This document shows positions 8,712 to 16,219 of a DNA stretch of 24,852 bases, piece after piece. Made by a program: the position numbers and the translations under genes. This DNA is from UBA11957 sp963603285 (lineage in GTDB: Bacteria > Bacillota > Clostridia > Lachnospirales > Lachnospiraceae). The notes beneath the pieces are model-generated. The model was not told the origin of the DNA and searched no databases. It saw nothing but the letters and a program-made list of their open reading frames with translations. Numbering within the stretch: position 1 is the stretch's first letter; each line of letters starts with the position of its first letter. The stretch spans positions 1 through 24,852 of the forward strand of contig CAVCMG010000041.1 of assembly GCA_963603285.1 (NCBI GenBank), in the 5' to 3' direction.

Positions 8712-10055
8712 ATGAATGACAAGTACGATTTCCTGAAAGAACAGGTAAAAAAACAAAAACCGTATATGAAATGGCTGCGCCGTGCAGGCGTGGCGGCCTT
8801 TTCCGGTGTGATTATCGGTGTGGTCGTGCTGCTGATCCTTGTGTTTGTCTATCCGAAGCTTGATGCAGCGGTAAATCCCAAGGATACGCCGCGGGTGGAC
8901 CTGGGTACGGCAAACCAGAAAAGGGACAGCGAGGTCACGGTATCGGATGCTGATGCAGATATTCCGGTTACAGAATCCTCCCTTGTGGCTTCGACAGCGG
9001 ATACGGAGGAAAGTACCGTACCGGAGCCTTCGGCTGAGGAAAAGCAGGAGGAAGAGGAGCAGCCCGTGACGGTGCCGGAAAAGACGACGGCAGAGTCACT
9101 GACGCAGGTGTCGGACGATATCATGAAGATCAGCGATACCGTCAGCCGTTCTATGGTGACGGTGATTGGTGTGACGGAGGATAAGGACTGGTTCAACGAG
9201 ACATATGAGAATCAGGGACAGTTGAGCGGTCTGATCGTGGCGCTGGAGAGCAAGGCGTATTATATTCTGACGGAATACCGTGTGGTACAGGATGTCAACC
9301 GGATCATGGTGACGTTTTCGGATGGCGAGAGTGCGGACGCCCGCTTTGTCAAGAGCGATGAGGCAACCTCGCTGGCGATCATAAAGGTCAATCAGGAGGA
9401 TGTGCCGAAAACAACTCGCGAAAAGATCAGTCCGATCGAGCTGAAACGGTATACATCTGTCCGGCAGGGCGAGGCTGTGATCGCGCTGGGAAGTCCCATG
9501 GGCTACAGCGATGCGGTGACAACAGGTATGGTAACATCCACAACCAACCTTTTAAGTATTACAGACAATGCGTATCATATCGTCTGCACGGATATTCCGG
9601 TCAGTTCGGATGGCAGCGGTGTGCTGGTGGATATGGACGGCAATGTGGTCGGTATCATGGCGCAGCAGCTTCTGGATACGAAGGAGCTGGATCTGATGGC
9701 CTGCCTGCCGCTGTCGGAGATCCTGGAGACGATCGAGACGCTGTGCAATAACAAGCAGCTGGCGTACGTGGGGATTCACGGACAGGAGGTCAGTAGCTCG
9801 ATCTCGGAGCGGACCGGTATTCCGAAGGGAATCTGGATCGACAGTGTAGAGACGGATTCTCCGGCGATGGAGACGGGGATCCAGTCGGGAGATGTGATCT
9901 ACAAGCTGGAGGATGCCGAGGTTACGAATATGAAGACGTTCCATGCGCTGATCAATCAGAAGAAGCCGGGGGATACGGTGGAGATTCATGTGATGCGCAG
10001 GAGTGTGGAAGGGTATGTGGATGTGGCCTTTAAGGTGGAGATTAAGGGTCGATAG
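8712..10055 (+). CDS. Membrane-anchored HtrA-like protein with PDZ domain, probably inactive protease
   Basis: The 447-residue protein has one N-terminal membrane segment (about 26-48), an acidic Ser/Thr/Glu-rich linker (about 66-125), a trypsin-like domain of HtrA/DegP type (about 130-330) and a C-terminal PDZ domain (about 350-445, with METGIQSGDVIYKLEDAEV). The fold is recognisable from RIMVTFSDGESADARFV, VIALGSPMGYSDAVTTGMV and DMDGNVVGI. However, where active HtrA proteins have TNNHVV, this one has TEYRVV (R190). Where they have TDLAV, it has TSLAI (S220). The Ser loop reads SSDGSGVL instead of GNSGG. It therefore looks like a pseudoprotease that keeps scaffold or peptide-binding functions outside the membrane. 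No Shine-Dalgarno site precedes the ATG, but the N-terminal MNDKYDFLKEQ pattern resembles what I recall of related clostridial proteins, so I keep this start. Confidence 0.88.
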   Translation: MNDKYDFLKEQVKKQKPYMKWLRRAGVAAFSGVIIGVVVLLILVFVYPKLDAAVNPKDTPRVDLGTANQKRDSEVTVSDADADIPVTESSLVASTADTEESTVPEPSAEEKQEEEEQPVTVPEKTTAESLTQVSDDIMKISDTVSRSMVTVIGVTEDKDWFNETYENQGQLSGLIVALESKAYYILTEYRVVQDVNRIMVTFSDGESADARFVKSDEATSLAIIKVNQEDVPKTTREKISPIELKRYTSVRQGEAVIALGSPMGYSDAVTTGMVTSTTNLLSITDNAYHIVCTDIPVSSDGSGVLVDMDGNVVGIMAQQLLDTKELDLMACLPLSEILETIETLCNNKQLAYVGIHGQEVSSSISERTGIPKGIWIDSVETDSPAMETGIQSGDVIYKLEDAEVTNMKTFHALINQKKPGDTVEIHVMRRSVEGYVDVAFKVEIKGR

Positions 10056-10071
10056 TATTTATAGGACGGAC

Positions 10072-10278
10072 GGTTCCGCAACAGACAAAGACAGGGTGTA
10101 TATCTCATGCGAAACAAGTGCAACGCTTCGCTGAGCTACGTGCCAACTACAACTAATGCGCTCGCGTAAGCGAGCTCGCGCATAAGTTTCCGTAGGCACG
10201 GGATCTCATCGAAGCTAAGGGCGCACTTTGGATCGTTTCGCATGAGATATACACCCTGTCTTTGTCTGTTGCGGAACC
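10072..10278. repeat. 207-bp foldback element with perfect 44-bp inverted ends
   Basis: The left arm 10072-10115 and right arm 10235-10278 are perfect reverse complements over 44 bases (GGTTCCGC... and ...GCGGAACC). The interior folds back too: AAGTGC 10116-10121 with GCACTT 10223-10228, GCTTCG 10125-10130 with CGAAGC 10210-10215, GTGCC 10140-10144 with GGCAC 10195-10199, and ATGCG 10156-10160 with CGCAT 10179-10183. The apex hairpin is CTCGC-GTAA-GCGAG. It lies between the HtrA-like gene and the arabinose sensor genes. A T-run (TGTTTTTTG) directly follows the right arm, so the element may also end transcription from the left. No flanking target duplication was found. It resembles a MITE or a dispersed palindromic repeat; whether other copies exist cannot be seen here. 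Confidence 0.8.
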
Positions 10279-10291
10279 TGTTTTTTGAATG

Positions 10292-10330
10292 AATCGTAAA
10301 ATTTCTAACGGAAATCGTAAAAAATCTAAC
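10292..10330 (+). promoter_or_regulatory. Tandem direct repeat, candidate operator of the AraC-type response regulator
   Basis: CGTAAAATTTCTAAC (10295-10309) is repeated as CGTAAAAAATCTAAC (10316-10330), 13 of 15 bases identical, with AAT before each copy. The start-to-start distance is 21 bases, two helical turns, which suits tandem AraC-type domains on one DNA face. Similar sites with the same spacing lie before the transporter operon at 14840-14875. Otherwise the 455-base gap between 10055 and 10511 holds only the foldback element and the promoter at 10427. Confidence 0.55.
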
Positions 10331-10426
10331 CTTTAAGAGAAAAACGATAAAATGCGTGAAATATTCAACGACTTTCAAAGGCTGTTTCTTTCGGGAAAGT
10401 GGAGGGGACTGGTAGAATGGTGTTAG

Positions 10427-10455
10427 TTGTAAACGTATTTTGGGTACGGTATAAT
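10427..10455 (+). promoter_or_regulatory. Promoter of the three-component sensor genes
   Basis: TTGTAA (10427-10432) and a perfect TATAAT (10450-10455) are separated by 17 bases. Transcription would begin near 10462 and leave a leader of about 50 bases before the response-regulator ATG. The candidate operator repeats end 96 bases upstream of the -35 box, farther than is usual for simple activation. Confidence 0.6.
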
Positions 10456-10510
10456 GGTGATCAGATATCTGCCGGTGAGTGGTGTGGCGGATGGTTTTGG
10501 AGGGGTTGAG

Positions 10511-12181
10511 ATGATCAAGGTTTTTCTGGTGGAGGACGAGTTTACGATACGGGAGAGTATTAAGAAGGCGGTTCACTGGGAGAGTGAGGGTTTTGAGCTG
10601 GTTGGTGAAGCGAGCGACGGGGAGCTGGCGTATCCGGTGATTCTGGCGAGTCAGCCGGATATTCTTCTGACGGATATACGGATGCCATTTATGGATGGGC
10701 TGGAGCTTTCGAAGCTGGTGAAAAAGGAACTGCCGGGGATCAAGATTCTGATTTTGAGCGGGTATGATGATTTCTGCTATGCGCAGGATGCGATCCGGGT
10801 CGGGGTGGAGGATTATCTTCTGAAGCCGCTGACGGCGGAGGCTCTTTTGAAGAAACTGCATGAGGTGGCGGCTTCGATCCGGGCGAAGCAGAATGAGCAG
10901 GAGACGCTTTTATATTACCAGCGGGAGCTGGAAGAGGCGAAGGAGCTGGAAAAGCAGAAGTTTCTGAAAGATATGCTGGATGGGCGGATTTCGGTGATGG
11001 ATGTGGTGAACCGGGGACGCGGACTGGGAATCGACATGACCGGGGTGTGCTATGGGGCCATGCTTCTGGAGATACGCTGCCGGGAGCAGGAGGAGGCGCT
11101 GGAAAGCTATTCTGCGGTGCGTGAGGAGATTTTTGAAAAGATCCAGCAGCAGTATGCAGCGAATGAACGGGTCTATATATATGTACAGAGTGGTAATACG
11201 CTGTGTTTTCTGGCAAAGGCAGAAAGTCAGGAGAATCTGGCTGCGTTGGAAACGGTCTGTGTGCAGGATATGAAGGAGCTTCTGGGGGCATATCCGGAGA
11301 TGCTGTATTATATGTCGGTCGGCAAACCGGTGGAGCGTGTGCGGGATCTGCATAAATCCTATGAGTCGGCGAATAAAAAATTTGCTATGCGCTATATGTG
11401 GGAGGAAAGCCACATTTTCAGCTATAAGGATCCGGACGATATGGAGATCCGTATGCAGCAGGAGGCCAGTATCGATTACCGAAAGATGGATATTACCAAG
11501 ATGTCCCAGAAATATCTGTCCAATTATCTGCGCAACGGTTCGCTTGCAGAGGTGGAGGATTTTGTGGAGGATTACTTTGCCAGCATGGGCAACGAGGCGG
11601 TGGCGTCCTATATGCTGCGGCAGTATGTGGTGATGGGCGCTATTTTCTGTATGCTTTCTTTTCTGGAATCCTTAAATATTTCCAAGGAAGAGATCTATGA
11701 TAGCTTTGGCGATATCCAGGAGGGCATGAAGTATATCGGAACGCAGGAAGAGACGAAGGCGTATATCACAAACCTGCTGGTGCAGTCGCTGACGATCCGC
11801 AACAATGTGTCGAGCAAGCGCTATATCTCCCTGATCAACGATGCGATCACCTATATGCAGGAGAATTTTGACAAAGAGGATATGTCGCTGCAGATGGTGG
11901 CATCGAGTGTAAATGTGAGTCCGAGCCATTTCAGTGCGGTGTTCAAGCAGGAAACGGGCCAGAATTTTGTGGATTATCTGACGGATATCCGCATTGCAAA
12001 GGCCAGGGAGCTTCTGACCTGTACGTCGATGCGTACATCAGATATCGGATTTGCCGTGGGTTACCGGGATCCGCATTATTTCAGCTATAAATTCAAAAAG
12101 GCGCAGGGCATGTCACCGAAGGAATACCGGCAGCAGCAGAAAGAATCCGGGAACACGGAAAAGAAAGTAGACACACCATGA
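10511..12181 (+). CDS. YesN/AraC-type response regulator of the arabinose sensing system (AraT-like)
   Basis: This 556-residue regulator joins an N-terminal receiver domain (about 1-120) to a C-terminal AraC-type double helix-turn-helix (about 450-545). The receiver has acidic VEDE at 7-10, phospho-acceptor D55 in LLTDIRMPFMDG and the KPL motif. The DNA-binding part includes MSLQMVASSVNVSPSHFSAV and IGFAVGYRDPHYFSYKFKKA. A middle region of about 300 residues is typical of YesN-like proteins. The ATG at 10511 follows GGAGG (10499-10503); a longer frame from 10454 has no such site. Its stop overlaps the kinase start in ATGA, so the pair is translationally coupled. By order and family it matches AraT of the Geobacillus AraPST system. 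It probably activates the downstream transporter-araA operon; this target is inferred from context and the shared 21-bp repeats. Confidence 0.93.
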   Translation: MIKVFLVEDEFTIRESIKKAVHWESEGFELVGEASDGELAYPVILASQPDILLTDIRMPFMDGLELSKLVKKELPGIKILILSGYDDFCYAQDAIRVGVEDYLLKPLTAEALLKKLHEVAASIRAKQNEQETLLYYQRELEEAKELEKQKFLKDMLDGRISVMDVVNRGRGLGIDMTGVCYGAMLLEIRCREQEEALESYSAVREEIFEKIQQQYAANERVYIYVQSGNTLCFLAKAESQENLAALETVCVQDMKELLGAYPEMLYYMSVGKPVERVRDLHKSYESANKKFAMRYMWEESHIFSYKDPDDMEIRMQQEASIDYRKMDITKMSQKYLSNYLRNGSLAEVEDFVEDYFASMGNEAVASYMLRQYVVMGAIFCMLSFLESLNISKEEIYDSFGDIQEGMKYIGTQEETKAYITNLLVQSLTIRNNVSSKRYISLINDAITYMQENFDKEDMSLQMVASSVNVSPSHFSAVFKQETGQNFVDYLTDIRIAKARELLTCTSMRTSDIGFAVGYRDPHYFSYKFKKAQGMSPKEYRQQQKESGNTEKKVDTP

Positions 12182-13659
12182 AAAAACATCTGCTACAGAG
12201 AAAAACAAGTATCCGGGCACAGCTGATCAAGTATATCTGGATCTGTATTGTGCCCTTTGTGCTCATGATCGGGGTCACGATGGTCAGCTTTTACCGGTAT
12301 TATCGGCAGTATGACCAGCTGGTTTCCAATATCACCAGTGCCAACGAATATAATATTACGTTCAAGGAAGACATGGACGAGATGATGTACCGGATCATCA
12401 TCGGTTCTGCCAACTGGTCCAATCCGGAGGAAAAGCTGGAGGGGGATGATCCGAAAGAGATGATCGCCGAGGCGAAGGAGCATTTCACACAGCTTCGGGA
12501 GCAGACGCAGGGTACGAGAGTACGGGCTGATCTGGATGCGTTGATCAAGTTGTTAGGCATACTGGATAACCGCGTGGATGATATTTTGCAAAATGTGGCC
12601 GAGGGTGGCCATTACGATGAAAATATGGAAATGCTGGATATGAATATCCGCACGCTGACCGATCTGATCCAGAATGATATCCATGTCTATATCAATGATG
12701 AGGTCGGCAATATGGAGCTAGTGCGGCAGTCTGTGGCCGACAATCTGCGTCTGTCGATGAAGATTCTGCTGTCGATGCTACTGATTTTAATTGCCTTTAT
12801 CTATCTGATCTCCAAGAACATCGCGGGCCGCGTCACCCGTCCGGTCACGGAGCTGTGTGAGATGACGGAAAAGTTTGCTGGTGGTGATTTCAGTGTTTCC
12901 TGCCATGCCCAGGACAATCTGGAAATGGAGCAGCTGACAGAGAGCTTTAACAGCATGGTTGGCGAGATCGCCCATCTGGTCGAGGACATCCATACGGAAC
13001 AGAAAAATGCCCGGGATGCAGAGCTCAGGCTTTTGCAGGAGCAGATCAATCCGCATTTTCTGTACAACACGCTGGATACGATCATCTGGCTGACGGAGGC
13101 CGGTGACTCTGCCCAGGCTGTGCAGATGATCCAGTATCTGTCCCGCTTTTTCCGCACGACGCTGAGTAAAGGCCGGGACATGGTCACTGTGCGGGAGGAA
13201 CAGGAGCATATCGAGAGCTATCTCAATATCCAGCGATTCCGGTATCAGGATATTCTGGACTACCGGATTGATTTTGCCCCGGAGATCGCAGAGTACCAGA
13301 TCCAGAAGCTGACGCTGCAGCCGATCGTGGAAAATGCGCTGTATCACGGGATTAAAAACAAGCGTGGCAAGGGTCTGATCACCGTCAGCGGACGGCAGGA
13401 GGGCGATGTTCTCGTCTTTACCGTGGAGGATAACGGTATCGGTATGACAGAAGCAGAGCTTTGCCATCTGCGGGAGCTGATCAGTGGAAAACAGGAGCCG
13501 GAGTCGCAAAATGGATTTGGTATGTCAAATGTGCAAAAGCGCATACAGATGCAGTATGGTGTCGCATACGGTATTACGGCGGCCAGCATCTACGGAGAAG
13601 GAACGGTGATTGAAGTCCGTATCCCGGCAATGAGTCCGAAAGCAGAGACAGAAAAGTAG
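12178..13659 (+). CDS. YesM-type sensor histidine kinase (AraS-like)
   Basis: The 493-residue membrane kinase has a first transmembrane helix at about 17-38, an extracellular helical domain of about 150 residues, a second helix at about 193-213 (ILLSMLLILIAFIYLI), a HAMP domain to about 270 and a His_kinase/HATPase module. The phospho-acceptor is H293 in QINPHFLYNTLDTIIWL. ATP-binding motifs are IVENALYHG with N386 (N box), VEDNGIGM and GFGMSNVQKRI. The extracellular part shows no sugar-binding fold, so sensing probably depends on the lipoprotein encoded next. The gene overlaps the response regulator by ATGA and precedes the lipoprotein gene by 50 bases, the gene set of the Geobacillus AraPST system. 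The family is certain; the arabinose role is inferred. Confidence 0.93.
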   Translation: MKKHLLQRKTSIRAQLIKYIWICIVPFVLMIGVTMVSFYRYYRQYDQLVSNITSANEYNITFKEDMDEMMYRIIIGSANWSNPEEKLEGDDPKEMIAEAKEHFTQLREQTQGTRVRADLDALIKLLGILDNRVDDILQNVAEGGHYDENMEMLDMNIRTLTDLIQNDIHVYINDEVGNMELVRQSVADNLRLSMKILLSMLLILIAFIYLISKNIAGRVTRPVTELCEMTEKFAGGDFSVSCHAQDNLEMEQLTESFNSMVGEIAHLVEDIHTEQKNARDAELRLLQEQINPHFLYNTLDTIIWLTEAGDSAQAVQMIQYLSRFFRTTLSKGRDMVTVREEQEHIESYLNIQRFRYQDILDYRIDFAPEIAEYQIQKLTLQPIVENALYHGIKNKRGKGLITVSGRQEGDVLVFTVEDNGIGMTEAELCHLRELISGKQEPESQNGFGMSNVQKRIQMQYGVAYGITAASIYGEGTVIEVRIPAMSPKAETEK

Positions 13660-13709
13660 TTACCATTTGCAGGAAATCTGTGAATGGTAACGAAAGAGAA
13701 GGATATACA

Positions 13710-14780
13710 ATGGAAGAAAAAAAGAGAAAACCTATAGGAAAAAGCCTGCTGGCTGCAGGTCTGGCAATCCTGCTGGCTGGCTGTGGCAGTGTGCAACCAG
13801 ATGAAAGTACCGTGGAAACAGACCAGAAGCTGATCACGATTGGTTTTTCCCAACTGGGATCCGAATCGGACTGGCGGGTGGCTAATACAGAAAATATGAA
13901 AACCGTCTTTTCCATCGAAAACGGCTATGACCTGTTGATTGATGATGCCCAGCAGAAGCAGGAAAAGCAGATCACGGCGATCCGCAATTATATCCAGCAG
14001 GAGGTCGATTATATCGTGGTGGCTCCGGTGATGGAAACCGGCTGGGATACGGTATTGCAGGAGGCAAAGGATGCTGGTATCCCGGTAATTATCGTGGATC
14101 GTATGGTAAAGGTGGAGGATGACAGCCTGTATACGGCCTGGGTCGGTTCGGATTTTGAACAGGAAGGAAAAAAGGCCTGCGCGTGGTTATCTTCTTATAT
14201 AAAAGAGCAGCAGCTGGAAGCTTCGGATATCCATATTGTCGGTATTCAGGGTACGCTGGGGGCTTCGGCGCAGATTGGCCGTTCCAATGCGCTGACAGAT
14301 GCCGTGGCCGAAAACGGCTGGGATCTGGTCACGATGGAAGAAGGCGATTATACACAGGCAAAAAGCCATGAGGTCATGGAACGTCTGATCGACGAACATC
14401 CCAAGATCAATGTGGTCTACTGTGAAAATGATAATGAAGCTTTCGGTGCGATAGAAGCGCTGGAAGAGGCCGGATACACGGTGGGCCGTGATCTGAAAAA
14501 CGGTGAGGTCATGATCCTGTCGTTTGATTCCACCCATATGGGTCTGCAATATGTCAAAGATGGCAAAATTGCGCTGGATACGGAATGCAATCCGCTGCAG
14601 GCCACACAGGTTGAGGATATCATACAGAAGCTGGAAAATAACCAGACGGTGGAAAAACAGACCTATGTGGAGGAACAGCTTTTCTGCACAGATCTGACGA
14701 TTCCAAAGGTGCAGGTTGGTGACATTACATACGATGTAACAGAGGTCACAGATGCCCTGCTGGAGGAACGGCAGTATTAA
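13710..14780 (+). CDS. Sugar-binding lipoprotein, probable sensory partner of the kinase (AraP-like)
   Basis: This 356-residue lipoprotein has a type II signal sequence with lipobox LAGC (C25) and a type I periplasmic-binding fold of the Peripla_BP_4 type. Landmarks are ITIGFSQLGSESDWR, VDYIVVAPVMETGWDTVL, DAGIPVIIVDR and VVYCENDNEAFGAIEALEEA. By eye it resembles the galactofuranose-binding protein YtfQ of E. coli (GFSQVGSESGWR, GWEPVLKEAKDA). It follows the kinase gene by 50 bases and is cut off from the transporter operon by a terminator and a new promoter, so it most likely acts as the kinase's external sugar receptor rather than as the transport component. The ATG at 13710 follows AGAGAAGGA; the GTG at 13680 lacks a site and spoils the signal peptide. 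An arabinose or arabinofuranose ligand is inferred. Confidence 0.9.
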   Translation: MEEKKRKPIGKSLLAAGLAILLAGCGSVQPDESTVETDQKLITIGFSQLGSESDWRVANTENMKTVFSIENGYDLLIDDAQQKQEKQITAIRNYIQQEVDYIVVAPVMETGWDTVLQEAKDAGIPVIIVDRMVKVEDDSLYTAWVGSDFEQEGKKACAWLSSYIKEQQLEASDIHIVGIQGTLGASAQIGRSNALTDAVAENGWDLVTMEEGDYTQAKSHEVMERLIDEHPKINVVYCENDNEAFGAIEALEEAGYTVGRDLKNGEVMILSFDSTHMGLQYVKDGKIALDTECNPLQATQVEDIIQKLENNQTVEKQTYVEEQLFCTDLTIPKVQVGDITYDVTEVTDALLEERQY

Positions 14781-14793
14781 AACGGCGAAGATG

Positions 14794-14817
14794 AGGAGGC
14801 GTAGCAGCCTCCTTTTC
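14794..14817 (+). terminator. Rho-independent terminator after the sensor operon
   Basis: AGGAGGC (14794-14800) pairs with GCCTCCT (14807-14813) around a 6-base loop and is followed by TTTTC. It lies 14 bases after the lipoprotein stop and separates the sensor genes from the transporter operon. Confidence 0.8.
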
Positions 14818-14839
14818 TATGCTCTGAAGAAGAATCTCC

Positions 14840-14875
14840 TTTAAAAATTCCAACTCTTTCCGTAAAATATCATAC
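14840..14875 (+). promoter_or_regulatory. Tandem direct repeat, candidate activator site of the transporter-araA operon
   Basis: TTTAAAAATTCCAAC (14840-14854) and CGTAAAATATCATAC (14861-14875) match the first repeat before the response-regulator gene at 11 and 12 of 15 bases. They are again exactly 21 bases apart. All four sites share T3, A4-A7, T10, C11, A14 and C15. The pair ends about 50 bases before the likely -35 region of the operon. Binding by the AraC-type response regulator is inferred. Confidence 0.55.
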
Positions 14876-14948
14876 GCATATTTTCCCCTTCCGCAGATTT
14901 CGAAACTTCTCCGAAAAATCCTCCGTATAAACTTTTTCCCTTACGAGA

Positions 14949-14954
14949 TACAAT
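14949..14954 (+). promoter_or_regulatory. Probable -10 box of the transporter-araA operon
   Basis: TACAAT lies 65 bases before the binding-protein ATG. At 17-base spacing the -35 position reads TATAAA (14926-14931), a poor match to TTGACA, as expected for a promoter that needs an activator. Start of transcription would be near 14961. Confidence 0.4.
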
Positions 14955-14971
14955 CGTATCATCAAAAAGAA

Positions 14972-14997
14972 CCTGTGAGAGCGAACAAAAGCACAGG
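14972..14997 (+). promoter_or_regulatory. Inverted repeat in the transporter operon leader, containing a cre-like site
   Basis: CCTGTG (14972-14977) and CACAGG (14992-14997) form an inverted repeat just inside the expected transcript. The overlapping TGAGAGCGAACAAA (14976-14989) differs at two defined positions from the CcpA cre consensus TGNAANCGNWNNCA. It could serve carbon catabolite repression or form an mRNA stem-loop; both are tentative. Confidence 0.3.
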
Positions 14998-15018
14998 ATA
15001 TAAGGGAGGAAAAACCAA

Positions 15019-16095
15019 ATGAAGAAAAAAGTAGTCGTAACCATGTTAACAGCAGTTATGGTCGTAGCCTCTTTTGCAGGATGCGGTAATTCATCCAGCA
15101 CAGCACAGAGTGCAGCACCGGCTTCCGGCGGTACAGAAAGCGCAGCACCGGAGAGCAGTGCACCGACAGAGAGCGCAGGCAGCGAGACAGCTGATGCTCC
15201 GGCAGCTTCCGGTGAGCTGATCAAGGTCGGCATCATCAACAACGACCCGAACGAATCCGGTTACCGTACAGCCAACGATGCAGATCTGAAAGCCATGTTT
15301 ACCGAAGAAAACGGTTATGACGCATCCTTCGCTTACAGCTTAAAGAACGATGAGCAGATCACAGCAGCACAGAAATTCATTCAGGATGGTGTAGATTACC
15401 TGCTGTTATCCGCAGCCGATACTTCCGGTTGGGACAGCGTACTGCAGGATGCTAAAGATGCCGGTATTGAGGTTATCCTCTTTGACCGTACCATCGATGC
15501 TGATCCGAGCCTTTACTCCGCATCCATCGTATCCGACATGGATAAAGAAGGTGAAACAGCTGTCAACTGGCTGGAGAGCCAGGGACTTGACGAATACAAC
15601 GTAATCCATATCCAGGGTGTTATGGGTTCCGCAGCACAGCAGGGACGTACCGGTGCGCTGCAGGCCAAGGTAGACGCTAACGATAATTGGAATCTCGTAA
15701 CACAGCAGACCGCAGAGTGGAATGCTGAGAAAGCAACACAGATCGTACAGTCCGTTATCGACTCCGGTACAAAGTTCAACGTTATCTACGCTGAAAACGA
15801 CGATATGGCCAAAGGTGCCGTAGCCGCGCTGGACAAGGCAAACATCTCCCACGGTGTTGGCAAAGATGTCATCGTTATGGGCTTTGACTGCAACAAATGG
15901 GCACTCGAAGAGCTGCTGAACCAGAACTGGAACTATGACGGACAGTGCAACCCGTTCCAGGCTTCCTACATCGCAGACGTTATCCAGACTCTGGAAAGTG
16001 GACAGGAACCGGCAGAAAAGACCATCATCATGGAAGAAAAAGGCTTCGATGCCACAACGATCACTCAGGAAGATGTTGACAGCTACGGTATCTGA
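15019..16095 (+). CDS. Sugar ABC transporter substrate-binding lipoprotein (YtfQ-like)
   Basis: The 358-residue product is the external binding component of the ABC transporter encoded downstream. It has a lipoprotein signal with lipobox FAGC (C22), an Ala/Ser/Glu-rich flexible linker (about 24-62) and a type I periplasmic-binding fold. Key segments are IKVGIINNDPNESGYR, VDYLLLSAADTSGWDSVL, DAGIEVILFDRTID, NVIYAENDDMAKGAVAAL and MGFDCNKWALEEL. It is a paralogue of the lipoprotein at 13710: both share GWDxVLxxAKDAGI, a DR after the second strand and CNPxQA near the C-terminus. An AGGGAGG site precedes the ATG. As first gene of the operon, followed by a stable hairpin, it is probably made in excess over the membrane parts. 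The sugar is probably L-arabinose, in pyranose or furanose form, judged from araA in the same operon. Confidence 0.93.
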   Translation: MKKKVVVTMLTAVMVVASFAGCGNSSSTAQSAAPASGGTESAAPESSAPTESAGSETADAPAASGELIKVGIINNDPNESGYRTANDADLKAMFTEENGYDASFAYSLKNDEQITAAQKFIQDGVDYLLLSAADTSGWDSVLQDAKDAGIEVILFDRTIDADPSLYSASIVSDMDKEGETAVNWLESQGLDEYNVIHIQGVMGSAAQQGRTGALQAKVDANDNWNLVTQQTAEWNAEKATQIVQSVIDSGTKFNVIYAENDDMAKGAVAALDKANISHGVGKDVIVMGFDCNKWALEELLNQNWNYDGQCNPFQASYIADVIQTLESGQEPAEKTIIMEEKGFDATTITQEDVDSYGI

Positions 16096-16132
16096 TCCGG
16101 GAGATAAAGGCAGCACAAACTGATTGAGCCAT

Positions 16133-16171
16133 ATGAGCGCGATACAGCTGGCTGTACCGCGCTCATGTTTT
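16133..16171 (+). terminator. Strong intra-operon hairpin, probable attenuator or mRNA-stabilising element
   Basis: ATGAGCGCG (16133-16141) pairs with CGCGCTCAT (16158-16166), and TACAG pairs with CTGTA inside it. There is one A/C mismatch and a CTGG loop; GTTTTA follows. The short T-run suggests partial termination after the binding-protein gene, which would keep the ATPase and permeases at lower levels. Confidence 0.6.
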
Positions 16172-16219
16172 ACGCTCCGGCACAGCCGGAAATTGAAAGA
16201 AAAGGAGTGAATATATAAG

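Noticed and set aside
10060..10290. Target-site duplication flanking the foldback element
   Set aside because: The flanks (TAGGACGGAC on the left, TGTTTTTTGA on the right) show no convincing direct repeat, so insertion by transposition is not shown.
10136..10861. A 241-codon minus-strand open frame running from the foldback element into the response-regulator gene
   Set aside because: It is antisense to the confirmed regulator gene, has a low-complexity His/Arg/Leu-rich reading and starts without a ribosome site. It is best seen as a shadow of the opposite strand.
13680..13709. GTG start for the sugar-binding lipoprotein
   Set aside because: It would add ten residues before a good signal peptide and has no ribosome site, whereas the ATG at 13710 does.
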